From assembly GCA_029204225.1 (NCBI GenBank), contig CM055096.1, forward strand, positions 75,861,521 through 75,925,520: a stretch of 64,000 bases of DNA. The letters run 5' to 3'. Below are positions 44,852-58,200 of this stretch, piece by piece (the first letter of the stretch is position 1; every line of letters begins with the position of its first letter). Source of the DNA: Diphasiastrum complanatum. Taxonomy: Eukaryota > Streptophyta > Lycopodiopsida > Lycopodiales > Lycopodiaceae. The notes under the pieces are model-generated. The model saw only the letters and a program-made list of their open reading frames with translations. It ran no database searches and was not told the origin of the DNA. The position numbers and the translations under genes were made by a program.

Positions 44852-47630
44852 GCTATTGTAGCATGAACAGTTTCTACAACAAATGCTACACAAGGCTTTT
44901 TAGCCTGCAAGGACAGAGTAGCGTAAGGCCACTGTTACTTGTGTTGCTCTTGCAAATTGCACCTGTTAGAACTCCACCTGTTAGAACTCCCGATACCTGG
45001 ACCTCAGATTGGTGATGCGGAAAAGATTCATCTCTAAATTACATGCTGAAATTTGTAGCCTAAAAGAGTAAAAGGATCTAATATCAGTCTAGTGTGGCAA
45101 TGCTGCCCACAGTATGTCACTGCTGTCAGCATTTTGCAATAGTTGCCTCATTTAGTTACTCTCTTTAGTATTTTCGACTTGCTTTGATTCTTGCTCTCAA
45201 TAATCTTATATGCTCATTCCTTAAATAAACTTAACTGTATAGAGTTTAAGTTTTCTGAAAATTGTAGATGATATTTTATTGATCAGAGCTTCTAGTCAGA
45301 GTCTAGACATCTAAAGAAGCTTCTGCTTTTCATCGTTCAGTGTAACCTATAAGGTCCAATCAAGGTGGTTCTTACTTCTCAATTGTATATGTGATGCCTT
45401 TATGTTATTAGTGATTGTCACAGTCTAAAAATGATCATATCCACAGCTGATCATGCAAAACATATCAAATGAGTAGCAAATTTTCAATTGACAATGATTC
45501 TCCAATAAAGATATCGACATGCATTATCTTGCATCTCACACGAAAGAATCTAATCCTTCGAGTGCTGTGTATCAAAAGCTATGGGTTTTTAAGTGGTATG
45601 CAGTGTCTCATGTTAGGCTTGCCATTAGGGTTGGGCATGTAGTTAACAGGTGTATAGCTAGGCTCAAATTCAATTATTGGGATTTTAGGGTTCTATATGT
45701 AAGTAGGGAGGCCTCGAGTAATGAATTGACATATTAACCCTAATTACATGTTAAGTCTTTTCTACTTAGGGAAAACGATATTATCAGTGCACACCTTCAA
45801 CTAAGACAAATTGTGACAAATAATCACAATTATTTGAACCACAAAGGTCTATGACTAAATATATGCAGCAAGTATTTGAGCTTCATCCTACAGTAGAGGA
45901 AAATAAACATCAAGAGCCTCTGGTGTCTCGTTAATGGATGCCTTTCCCATTGCCAAACCCATGAGCATTGTATGCTATGCTCTAGATAAGCTTGAAGGAA
46001 GATAATTGGTACAATTGGAAATTCAAGATTGAAGAGAAAATCTGTAGCATTGCTTAATTAGGGCCAGTAACAACTCAATAAACTGACATGGACTACGTGT
46101 GGTAGCAAATACTTGTGAAGGTGTCTTTATCGAGCTTCTAAAAAATGGGATGATGTTGATAGTATCTTGCAACCAATGTTCATCCTTGCCATAACTTATG
46201 CTGAACTAAATTCAGGTTAACATATACTTTGTCTCTCTTGAAGCTCAGCATGATAGTGATGCTTATTTGCTTGTGGCTGATATGTTTTTTGGATGATTTT
46301 ACAAATTTCTGGTTCTCTTTGAAGGGTATTTTAGCATAAAAGGATGTGAAACAACAATGGCAAAAAATACCATTTAGAGTTACTAAGTTTTCTAGGAGCA
46401 TGCAAATAGCTATTGGCTCAATAAAATGGGGATGCGGTGTTTGAAGAGACATGTGCCTAATACATGATGGGATTCAAATTTTCAAAAATTGTCCTTGGTG
46501 ATTAGATTTTGAATGAAAAGCATCTTCAATAGCTACACAAAAAAGTTTCTTAATTTTGATTGGAAATGTACATAATAAAGTAGTTATCTTGATTTGTCAA
46601 AATGCAGGTTCAAATTAGAAAGTTGGAATATTTTGCAAAAAGCTTTGTACACAATTTTATTTTAATGATATGTCAATCAATGGTGAAATGTGAATCCATT
46701 TAACCATGCCAATATCATGCCCATTTTGAATATGGGGTAAATCATAAACTCAATGGAGATATTTGTCCACTAGTATTTAGCTACTCTTAGCACCAAATGT
46801 ATACAAGCACTAGATTAAGCAAAAAGCATAAGCCACCATAGCCACCAAAGAAAAAGAAAACCATCATAATAGAAAAGTAGAGAGTGGTAGAACAAAACCC
46901 CTAAATTCTTATAGCTTAGTTCACACATACAGTGATCACCTAATCATAATAGTCAAAGTCACCTGAACATGAAAAGCAAGCATTGTAACTCGTGTGTTTG
47001 AAATGAGTTTCTTAATGATTGAACATGATCAATTTTAAGGTTTCGGGTACCACACGAATGATCCTCATCAAAACCAAACAATGACTAATCTCATATGAGA
47101 TTAAGTTTCGAGTCTTTAACTTTGTAACAAGTCACAGTACTTGTTTGGAAGTGAGATCCGATTTCTATCGTAGAAATCCATCTAGAATGTCAATGCTATC
47201 GTTCATTGTTGACTATGATTGGTGGTTTGAGCAATGCTTTGACAATTCACGGATCTGAATGTGGGAACTGATTGTTCTAAATTAGTAGAACAGACCTTTG
47301 TCTGAATCCTAGTCGATTAACTTTGATAGGGATGTATTCGGTTGTTGATGTAATCGAACTGTTAGACTTCTGTCATATCTGTGGAGTCTGATAATTTTAC
47401 TAAGAGTTTTTTTTTTTGAGACTCTGTTGATGTTAAAGTTTGTTTTCAGTACTCTACATTAAGGTAGTAATGGCTACCGGTTGATCAAATATTTGTTGAT
47501 AAGTAGGATACTACTATTACACAATGTGCACTAATCTCCAATATTCATCCATTTACCATTTTTGTGGGAATGATAATTTTTTATATTGCATTTAATCTGT
47601 GTAATTAAGGAGAACTTAGTTATGACATAA
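44852..47630. other. No intact gene; weak Copia gag trace
   Basis: The first 400 bases are expected to contain the EMC6 3' untranslated region. Near 45985-46030 a Copia gag-like phrase (DNWYNWKFKIEEKI) is visible, followed by uninformative DNA. The rest is non-coding with no repeats recognised. Short frames are chance. Confidence 0.45.
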
Positions 47631-47635
47631 GAATT

Positions 47636-48170
47636 CATCTTTTGGTGCCATTGCCGGGGAGGTAAGTGCCAATTGGAGATTGAAAAAATATCTTGGCATC
47701 AGATAACTATCTGTTGAAGATGAATGCCAACCATAGGAAGCAGTTCTAGAGCTGAGTGATTGGAAAGATATTGGATGCTCCAAGAGGATTTTTTCAAAAC
47801 TCTTCAGGAAACATCCAGAGTGGCACATCACCTTTCACATCAGGAAGCTGAAACTTATTTTGATTTTCTTCTTGACAAATCTGATAGTCTACCTGAAACA
47901 ATTTTTTTTGATATTCTTGACACAGTTGAACTAGATATCTCTAAGCCAGATCTAGAGCTACTTGTACCAGATATGGAGTCTCCACAACTGATATTCACAC
48001 CTATATCCAAGATCAAGTATGACTATGTTAAAGGCACATCGTTGGATGATGTAGACAGTTATATGTCACAATTCGAATCTATTGTTGTTTTCAACAATGA
48101 AGGAACAATTGGGGACAAGCTATGGATATTTCTCGGACTGTTGCGAAAGCAGACGTGAATATAGTATAGT
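47636..48170 (+). mobile_element. Gypsy 5' internal fragment
   Basis: TTTTGGTGCCATTGCCGGGG at about 47639 is the sequence commonly found at the 5' LTR/internal junction of plant Gypsy elements. A 132-codon frame follows (47760-48158; VKGTSLDDVDSYMSQFESI) that may be the start of a gag-like or leader protein. A second, very similar junction occurs at 48540, so two related elements, or a duplicated 5' end, lie in tandem. Confidence 0.45.
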
Positions 48171-48799
48171 CAGATGGATAGAATTCTTGCTCTCTATCAC
48201 TTTTCCTCCATCTCTTATGCTTTATTTGGATTTTGCTAATTGTTGGATCTGATTGTTGTTGGGATTGCATGTTATTATACTTTTTATGAGGGAGAAAGGG
48301 AGAGAGAGAAAGAGTAAGCTATTTGTGTTGTGGATCTAGTGTTAGTGGATGTAGTGTTAATGCTTCTTAGGGTTAACGGTTGTTAGAGTTAGATGTGAAT
48401 CTTCCATTCATCCTGAAATCTGAACTATACTATCGCTCTCATGGGAACGAATCTATGCGTGACAACTAACTTCATCTCTTTGATGCTAGATTGATTAGAT
48501 CTTGGATTGAGGTTAGGCAAGGAAAGAAACCCACTACAATTTTGGTGCCGTTGCTGGGGAGCTACGCCAATTTTTTAGTTTGCAGCATGTTTGTTGGATG
48601 GTTAGTTTGGGAGTGATTTTGCTTTATTTGAGTGGATTTGCTTGTTTAAAATCTAATCTGATTAGCTATTCAGATCACCAATCTTAAGATCCATTTGGAT
48701 TTGAGATATCAAAAGAACCAACAAAAGTCGGTCAAATCTGTCAGATTTTGGTCAAAAGAAGACAAAAATTGTCATCATAGCTGATAACTTTTTTCCCTC

Positions 48800-49460
48800 T
48801 TTTAAGAAACCTTCGCCAAGTTGCAGACACCTTCGATTTTGATCACGGAACCTTCTGTTTGAAAGGCCAACAATCCTTCCCAGCAGATTTTCAGAAACAT
48901 CCGAAAAGCCGTCAAAAAATACCAAAAAATCACCAAAATCCTAAAAATATAGAAAAAGAACCTTTGCCGATTCACTGTACATAGGTGTGATTCAGATCTA
49001 TCTACTGCCAGGTTGGCGAAGAATAAGACAAAAAATAGAAGGTTTTTTCAGAGTATCAGTTGTCATATTGCCATATTTTGCCAAAAAAGTCACTTTTTTT
49101 GCAAAAATACCAATATTACTCTTGATTCTTCGCCAAAACCTTTGTCGAGATTCCAGAACATTCTATTTATAGTAAAATACTATTTTTGAGTTTGGCAAAG
49201 ATTCTTCTTGTCCAGATAATAGAAAATCTTGATTTCTACCCTTGCCAAACTACAGAAACCGTGTTTTTTTGTGTCAGAAACCTTCGTCGGGTTTACCCTA
49301 GCTTTGTACGTGTCAGATCTTGCATCCAAGAGTTCGGCGAATGTTATTTTCATAAAAATTGTCAGAAAAACTTGATCAGAGAGTTTTTTTTCTCCAAAAT
49401 AGCACTAATGAACCTTCGCCGAACCAATTTTCGCTTAGGAAACCTTTGCCAATACTTTTT
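48800..49460. repeat. Repeated AACCTTCGCCGA motif in Gypsy leader
   Basis: The motif AACCTTYGYCRA or its complement occurs about ten times in the Gypsy leader (for example near 48809, 48961, 49126, 49281, 49412 and 49440). It occurs about seven times again in the 3' region at 60968-61235 (for example 60969, 61029, 61101, 61133 and 61217), but was not noticed in the coding part. Confidence 0.65.
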
Positions 49461-52400
49461 TTAGGTTCTAATTTTCCAGATCAAGTTTCTGTCAAAATTT
49501 GGATCAAATTTGATACAGACTGATTTGGATTCTGAGAAATTTTTCATTTTTGAGAAGTATCAATTGATTGAATTTCGAAATCTTTTTCATGATAAAAAAA
49601 TCTGATTTTTGAAAAGTGAAATAGATCTAGCAGATCTGATCTAAGATAGTTTTGATTGAAAAATCTAGATCCAATCTCATTGTTTGCTTGATTTGAATTT
49701 TTTAAGATGGCTGCCCCTAGAGCTGCTCCTCAGGAAGTTAATCCTATCATTGTTAGAAGAGCACCCCGTTTGGATCTACCCAAATACAATGGGTTAATAG
49801 ATCTAGTTAGATTTCTTCAGATCTATGCTGAATCCTGTGAAGTCTATGGTGAAATTTTTTCCCAAGATAAACTTAAGCTTTTTCCTATGGCCTTAACAGT
49901 CGCAGCACAAGATTGGTACTATAATCAAGATGAAACTAAGCGTGCAGATTGGGAGATTGTTAAAAGAGCCCTTATCACACGGTTCAAACCTCGGAAGTTT
50001 ATGGAAGACCCTTTCCTACTTTTAAGTAAAATTGAAATGGGAAAGCGGGAAATGGTTCGAGATTACATTGAACGGGTGAAACGTCTCATATCTGAGTGCA
50101 AACCTGAGCTGATTAACAAAAATGCCATGATTATGTGGTTTTTGTCAGGTTTACCTAAACGGATCAGACGTGAGCTGAAACGCCATAATGAGTATGCACT
50201 CTTGCAAAATGCTATGGATGATGCAATCCGGGAGGAGGATGAAGATTCAGATGATGAGCCGAATGTCAGTATGTTGTCTTATACAGTAGGGTAGACCACT
50301 ACGACATCCGTCACTATTGCATCAACAAATGTAAATGCTACTGCAGAAATGATGCTCAATGAGTTCGAGAAACTCGGGAAAAACCAGTAGAAACAGATGG
50401 AAAAGTTGCAGTCGCAATTTGATGAGAAGATCAAAGCATTGAAAGATTTCCATGGACAAGCTAACAAGGAACTTGAGAAGTTTGCAAAGACTTTTCCTAC
50501 TAGGGAAAATGTTTGGTGTTCTATTTGTACAGGAAATCACACAGTGAATGAGTGTCCTCAATTGAAAAAACGAATGGAAATCAGTGTTTGCCATTTGCGT
50601 AATTCGTCGGATCATGAGACTGTTTTTTGCAACTTCATTCCTTGAATAATCCAGCAATGGTATGCCCAAATGGGATATCGAGGACCACAGTATGGAGGAA
50701 ATCCAGTAGCCAAACCTCGATAATCTGCTCTTGGATACTCGGAAGGTTTAGCCTTACCTGTCCCACCAAAGCACTCCGCTCCTCTTGCCAATTTGATGGA
50801 ACCAGAACCGTACAGAATTGCTGAGCAATGGAACTATGATAATGATCAAGAAGGTGGATCTTCAAAACAGTATGCTATTTATGCTGCCGCGCAACAACAA
50901 GCATCTAGAAACTGGACCAGAGCACCATTTGGATGCTTTGCATGTGGAGAAAATCACAGAGTTGCAGAATGTCCAAATAAAGAGAAATTTGTACCATTTT
51001 GTCGTGACTATGGTTGTGGGCATTGCTATAAAGACTGTCCAGCAAGACCGAAGCCACCACCAGCTACAGCTCCTGTAAATTTGATAACAATCAAGCGAAG
51101 ACCAGTAGCTCAGAATAAATCAAGTGTACCCTTGATGGTGGTCACCAGAGCACAGAAGTAGAAAGACCCAGTAGTGGATCCAGTACCTGCTGATTATATA
51201 CCGTTAACAAATATACCAACAACATCTGGAGTCTATCCATATCTTCATGTAGGAAAAAGAAGATATCAGGATATGAGGTAGTGGAATAAATATCTGTAAG
51301 AAGAAGAGGAGCTTGAGGCTGCTAAAGCAACAATTGAAGTTCATTCTTCATCATTGCAGCCACCAAGAAATTTACGTACAGATATGAATGATTAGTTGCA
51401 TCATCATGAAGAACCCTTCAAGATGATTGAACCGGAAGCGCCGCAAACAGAACTGCTCATGAATATTTTATCTAGTAAGATCAATATTTCATTGGAAGAG
51501 TTCTTGAAGTTGGTGCAAAAAGCAAAAGAAGTCTTAGCGCAAAAATTAGCCCAAACAGAACCAGAAGTCCAACAAGAGCCATTTTTTTGTGCCGGATTTG
51601 AAGAATCTAATAAAGTACTCCATGTCAGAGCCGCTTGGAAAAGTGAACAAAAAAATATCACTCTTCCGATACAGCATAGACAATTTCCTAGAGAAGCAAC
51701 TGTGATAGATGGCGGTTCAGGAGTTAACCTGATTTCTACAAAGCTATGTGAAAAATTGGGCCTTACAAATATCAAGCTTGCGACTTTTGCCATTAAGCAA
51801 GCTGATCAAATGACAGTTCTTCCGTGAGGAATGGTTGAAGATACTGTCAGAATTGCGGGAGTACAGTTTGTCATTACTTTCGTAGTAATGGATTTACCAG
51901 AAGCACCAAATGTCTACCAAATCCTATTGGGACGTCCATGGTTATGAGTTGCGCAAGTAATTCATAACTGGGGTACCGAGAAAATCACTTCTGAAAATCG
52001 TGATCGTGCAGTCAAAGTTGATCCTGCAACTTGGACTATCAAACTAGTGGTTCAAAAAGAGGATGATGATTCATCAACAACGAATCAGACTTGTGACCGA
52101 CCAGAGAAAAATTTGGGAGTTCATTATGATTTTCAAATGGATACTGTCAACTGGAATGAAGCTCTTGCAACGATTGATTGTCTAGCAAGATATATGTGTC
52201 AACAAGATAATCGGTTAGATTTGAGTGAGATTTCATTATTGGATTGAACCTTGGATACACCGATCACTTTTCCATTGAATGTGCTGAATGTAGCTTGGAT
52301 ATCAATGGAACCTATACCAAATTCAATGACCTCATACTTGTGAGTCATGTCTTGACTTATGATGACAATGCAGAACTTACTGATGAGCATATTCTAAATC

Positions 52401-55258
52401 ATATGGATTCGGCAGTGCGTAATGTTCTTGATGAACCAACAATAAAACCGCTCAAAGAGGTTATATTGAAGGAAGACAGGATCACAGAGTCAATGACGAA
52501 GAAACAAGCCAAGCAACATTATAATACGGTCCTGAAATGGAAAAATCCTCCTCAAAAGATTGATTCAAAGAATGTGTCACCCTTATTGGATAAAGGTAAA
52601 GGAAAAGTTGCGGATGATTCTATAAGTCAGAGTTCTAGCAAGACATCATCATCTAGGAAGTCTTCACCTTCAAAGAAGAGTTTATCTTCTTGGAAGTCAT
52701 CACCTCCATAATCAATTCCTACTAAGAAGGCTAAGTGAAGATCCAAGACAAGTCCTTTCAAAAAAGAACAAGCAGATGTAGTCCAACATGAAATGTCCGA
52801 ACATTTTAAACGTTATGCATTAAATGATGTGGTTATCATGTTACCTAAAGCACATCGTGAACCTGAAGAACACGTGCCAGACTCGAAAGATGTTTACGAT
52901 GGCCCAGCTAGGACACAGCCAATGAATCTTGCCGAACCAGGAGAGCCAGAAAAGATTGTACAAGTTGGATCACAACTTAATCTTGAACAATATCAAGCAC
53001 TTCAGAAGCTACTTCTTAAGTATCAAGATTGCTTTGCATGGACTTATCAAGATCTGAAGGGTATTCCGATGTCAGTTATTGAACATACCATACCTTTAGT
53101 ACCCGATGCAGTTCCAAAGGTTACAAAGTTCTATCGTTGTAAACCTAATGTTGAGATCTAATAAAGAAAGAACTTCAGAGATTTCTTGATGCCGATTTCA
53201 TTTATGAGATCGAGCATACCGAATGGATCTCACTGATTATCACTATTCCTAAGAAGAATGGAAAATTGAGAATTTGTGTGAATCTCAAGGCTTTGAACAA
53301 AGTGACGCGGAAGCACTTTTTGTTACCTTTTTACTGAAAGCATTTTGGATCGCCTTGTTGGAGCGAAAGCGTATAGTTTCTTGGATGGATTTAGTGGTTA
53401 CAACCAGGTTAAGATTGCACTTGCAGATCATCACAAAACAGCTTTTGCAACAGAATGGGGCACCTATGCTTACAAAGTAATGTCGTTTGGACTCTGTAAT
53501 GCACCAAGTTCGTTCCAAAGAGTAATGCCTATCATGGTGGATACATGACAACAAAGGACAAAGGAGGAAGAGACATGCAAGCAAATGTTGATCACTCACT
53601 TGGATGACCTGGGAGTCCATAGTACAGATACAGACCACCTAGATCGATTGGAAAAAGTATTTGAAAGATGTCGCAAATATCAAATTTCTCTAAATCTAGA
53701 AAAATGCCAGATATGGGTTTCCCTCGGAGTTGTGCTTGGGCATGTGATATCGAGACATGGTATTGCCACAGATTATTCTAAAATCAAAATTACTGTGGAA
53801 TTGCCACCACCAACAACGATTCGTGGAGTTTGTGTTTATGGTCATCGCACTACTATCAAATTTTTATTATCTTCTTTGCGGATTTAGCATGACCTATATA
53901 CAAACTGACTATTGTTCCTATTTGGATAGTAGAGGCATTAGAAGCCTTTGAAAAATTAAAAAAAACATTAACTTTAGAACCAATATTGCGTTCTCCAGAT
54001 TGGAAGATTGAATTTCATGTTCACACGGATGTCTCAAAATATGCCATTGGATCAGTTTTGACACAGCCAAGTGATTATAAGAAGGACTATCCTATACGAT
54101 TTGCAACCAGACAACTTACAGATCCGGAGAAGAATTATTCAACAACAGAACGTGAAGCGTTAGCCATGATTTTTTTCGTTCAAAAATTTTGTCACTACCT
54201 CATGGAAACGCACTTTGCATTTTATACGGCTCACCAACCGCTACTTTACTTGGTAAACAAGACATGCAATACTGGACGTATTGCAAGATGGTTACTGTTA
54301 TTGACTGAATTTGACTTTCGAATTGTGGTTCGAAAGGGCAAGCGACATTATCTAGCCGATCACGTTTTGTGAATCGAATCCACACCAGTTAATACTGAAG
54401 TGGATGATGAATTACCAGATGCTACATTGTTCTATGTCGAAGCAGTACCTGAGTGGGCAGCGGATATTGTTGAGTATTTGATGCTAGGACAACCGAATGA
54501 CTCTTTGACAAAATTACAGAAGAGACAATTGATTCATAAGGCTCAACCTTATCATTTGATTGCAAGACAATTGTGTCGTCGTGGATCAGACAATATTCTA
54601 TGTAGATGTATTTTACCACATGAAATCCCAGATTTAATCATGTTTTCACATGATGGCATGGGCAGAGGACACTTCTCTATAGATATTATTGTTCGCAAAC
54701 TTTTGCAATCAGGTTGTTGGTGGCCTACGTTTCATAAGGACAGAAAAAATTATATTCAGACATGTTATGTTTGCCAGCGAGCACGAGGGCCTACTAGACA
54801 GAACTATGAACCCTTGCATTCGGTTTTATCGCAAGCACCATTTGAAAAATAGGGACTAAATTATGTTGGTCCTATTCATCCTGACGCGCAAGGATCTCAG
54901 GCCTGATACATTATCGTAGCAACTGATTATATGACCAAGTGGGTTGAAGCCAAAGCTGTCAAAGTTGCTGATGCAAAATCTACGGCCAAATTTCTCTACG
55001 AAAATATTATAATCAGATTTGGATGTCCGATCGAGATTGTCAGTGACCGGGGTACACACTTTGTTAATCAAACAATAAAGTGTTTACTGGAAGATTTTTT
55101 GTTATACACAGATTTAGTACTCCTTACTATCCCAGGGGGAATGGCCAAGCTGAATCTTCCAATAAGATTCTCTGCACTATTATGACGAAGACAGTTGAAG
55201 CAAGTCGGTCTGATTGGGAACATAAACTTTATGCAGCATAATGGGCATTCAGAACAGT

Positions 55259-58200
55259 TGAAATTCCGATAGAATCTAGTGCGGTATGTAGATCACATCA
55301 CACAATCACCATTGCCACTCCTCACAAGCTCTCATAGATGGCACAACAAAAGTTAATTCTATTATGAAGAAACATTGTACATATAGCAAAGTCCCAAACT
55401 GCATGGGCTCAACAGCTGTCACTAAACTGGCCTACCGCATGCCAAACTAAGGTCGGGCCCAATATGGCCAAATTCGACTGACAAACTTGGGACATGCCCC
55501 CAAGTATAGCAAGTACTATATATAACTCTGTAAAGGCTAATTTTTCCTACGTGTGGCTACTCGGCTAACCCAAGTAGCCGTCTATGGGATCAGTGCCCGA
55601 TCAATATATCCTAACGGGTCACATCCCGATCACAACCATATAAAGTAAACCAAATAAAATGTACACTAATTACATCATCACATTTAGAGCTTATACAAAT
55701 GAATCAGATCAAAACTGATTTCTAACTCTCTTCCTTAAGCTCAAATGTGATAAGAGTGAAAAACAATATATTGCAGCAACGTCTAGAGTGTCCAAAAGAT
55801 GTTATGCATATCCCTGCTACCTGTACTTGACTCACACTCAAGCACACCGAGAAACCACCAAGTTTGACTCACAAAGTATCATGCAAACACAATGCTCATA
55901 CAGAGAGTCTATTATACTCTCGAGCAACTGACTCGTCCCCAATCCGACTTGAACACAAGTGGACCACATGAGCGACATGGCTCAAACTAAGGAAATCCCA
56001 CTGCCACCATGAGACTTACATCCTCCATCTAGCTAGGCTGACATCCTATCAGACACTTACAAGCACAGACCTATAAAGCTGACATAAATGAGCAACTGAG
56101 GCTCAACCTGAGGAAATCTTACTGCCACCATAAGATTGCACCCTCACCAGATAGACAGCTAGTAGACAATGACAAGTCAATGAGCATAAAATGACTACTT
56201 TGTTTTCCTACATCTCATGCAGGCTCAACTTCCCATACTTGACGTTGCCAGCTCTATTTGATCAGTATATAGGCCTCCCACCAAGGAGCCTATCTCACCA
56301 CAACTGTATCCATCATAGCGTCCAAGCCAAAGCAAATGCAAACTAGTCCTACTCACCAAATTAAAGATAAAAACAACATGTGATGCCAACCTGGAGACCA
56401 TTGTGCATATAACCATGCAGCTCACCTGATCACTCGCCAAAGTATCAACTGTCACTCCTGAGCAACCATCTCCATCCATGTCAACTCACAGCCATGGGCA
56501 TGCTAGATCCACATCACCCCATAATGCTCTCCATGCCCTTAGGATATGTACCACCACAGGTACACTCCATGCCACCTACCTCCAAGTAGACATGACCCAT
56601 CTCTAGGTCATCAAACATGATGCACCAGCTGAAAAACATTGTCCATACATCAAATGACATATCATACCTGAGCAATTGTAGCATCTCCATGAGCCACCCC
56701 AATGGACTCGTCATCCACATACTATGCTCACCTGATGTCTCTGATCCTGGTCACCATCCTGCTAGACAAGCCAAACTCCAAAGCATCACCTGCTCCACCT
56801 AGCTCCTAGCATCTGCTTGCTCTCCCTGGCTATGTGCCATCCGACACCATGCCAACGCAAGCTTGTCCCTGAGTCGCCGCTCACGGGATCCCGAGACCAC
56901 TGTCTCCCTGATCGTACTGAGGTATATGATTATGAGTGACTCCCTCTTGGCTTATCCCTGATCTCACCACCTGAGAATCTGCACCATGGAAATTCCAACA
57001 CCTTTGCTAAGCCTAGACTCCTGCAAATACAGCCAAATGCATGAAAGCTATAAGTAGCTTATCCATGCCCGTGATGGTAGATGCCTCCCCATTGATGCCA
57101 ATGTCCAATGACTAGCCCCCTGCTATAATGCCAACCTGTACTCCCAAATGGGCACACCATGAAGTCCTCGCCATTAGTGTCCCCTACAATAGATCTCTAG
57201 AAAAACACCCATCATGGTGCTTGCCCTCCGATCACACCTCGTGCGATCTCCATCAGCTCTCCAACCTAGAGCTGGCTCCCAAAGCTTCACGCTTTGCTCA
57301 TTTGCATTTGCAGCTTCCTGATTCCATCATGAATCCCCTTGTAAGTCCTGTCCATGCCAATGACTCAAGTCTCGTATGAAATAGTTGCCCCCGGATGATC
57401 ATCCCATGTCATCCTACAGTGTTATCCCTATCAGATATTCCAATGCCATCCCTGATCACATAAATCTAAGCATCTACCCTGTAGTGCCCACCTGTATTCC
57501 CCCAAGCTAGCTCCAAGCTTTTTCTGTGAATGGTTCTAAACCACTCCTTGAGAATACATTGAGATGTGAACTCCAAAGCCACCATCAAGTCCCTCACATA
57601 ACTATGCATGCCAATATCTCTCCAAGTGAACATGTGAGATCTTCCATGGCCCAAACCAAACGATCTGCACCTTGTCATTACTGAAATCTGCATCCCTGAT
57701 GCAATACTGATATGGCAAATTGACTTGACTTACCCAGAATAGGCAGTTGAAGTGTATCTCCTCCATGACAAACCTGATACAGTGCCCCACAACTACAATG
57801 ACTTGATCAAAATTGACTTATCGACTGCAAAGCCGCAAAATCATCACACTCACCACTCACGAAGAGCATTTAAAGTGTGATTATTGACCCATTCTTCATC
57901 CTCTGCGTGTCCCACACACAGCTCATCCAATGCAAGTCCGCTATCTTGTCCAATGGCCTCCAACTAGCACCACCTCGCATTTCCATCATCTGTGACCGCC
58001 AAAATGTGTGTACCTCCAAGCTAGCCATATTTCCCTCCGAACGAGAAATTTCCAAGCTACAGAGGCGTGTGTCAATGCAGCTATCACCTGACTCGACAAT
58101 GCCACTACCGAGCGTTCCCCCAAAACGCCACTTGACATTGGTTGGTTCAAACCCCAAGAGTTGAATCTGATCACAAGAATTTTTCACCTATAACTGGCAT

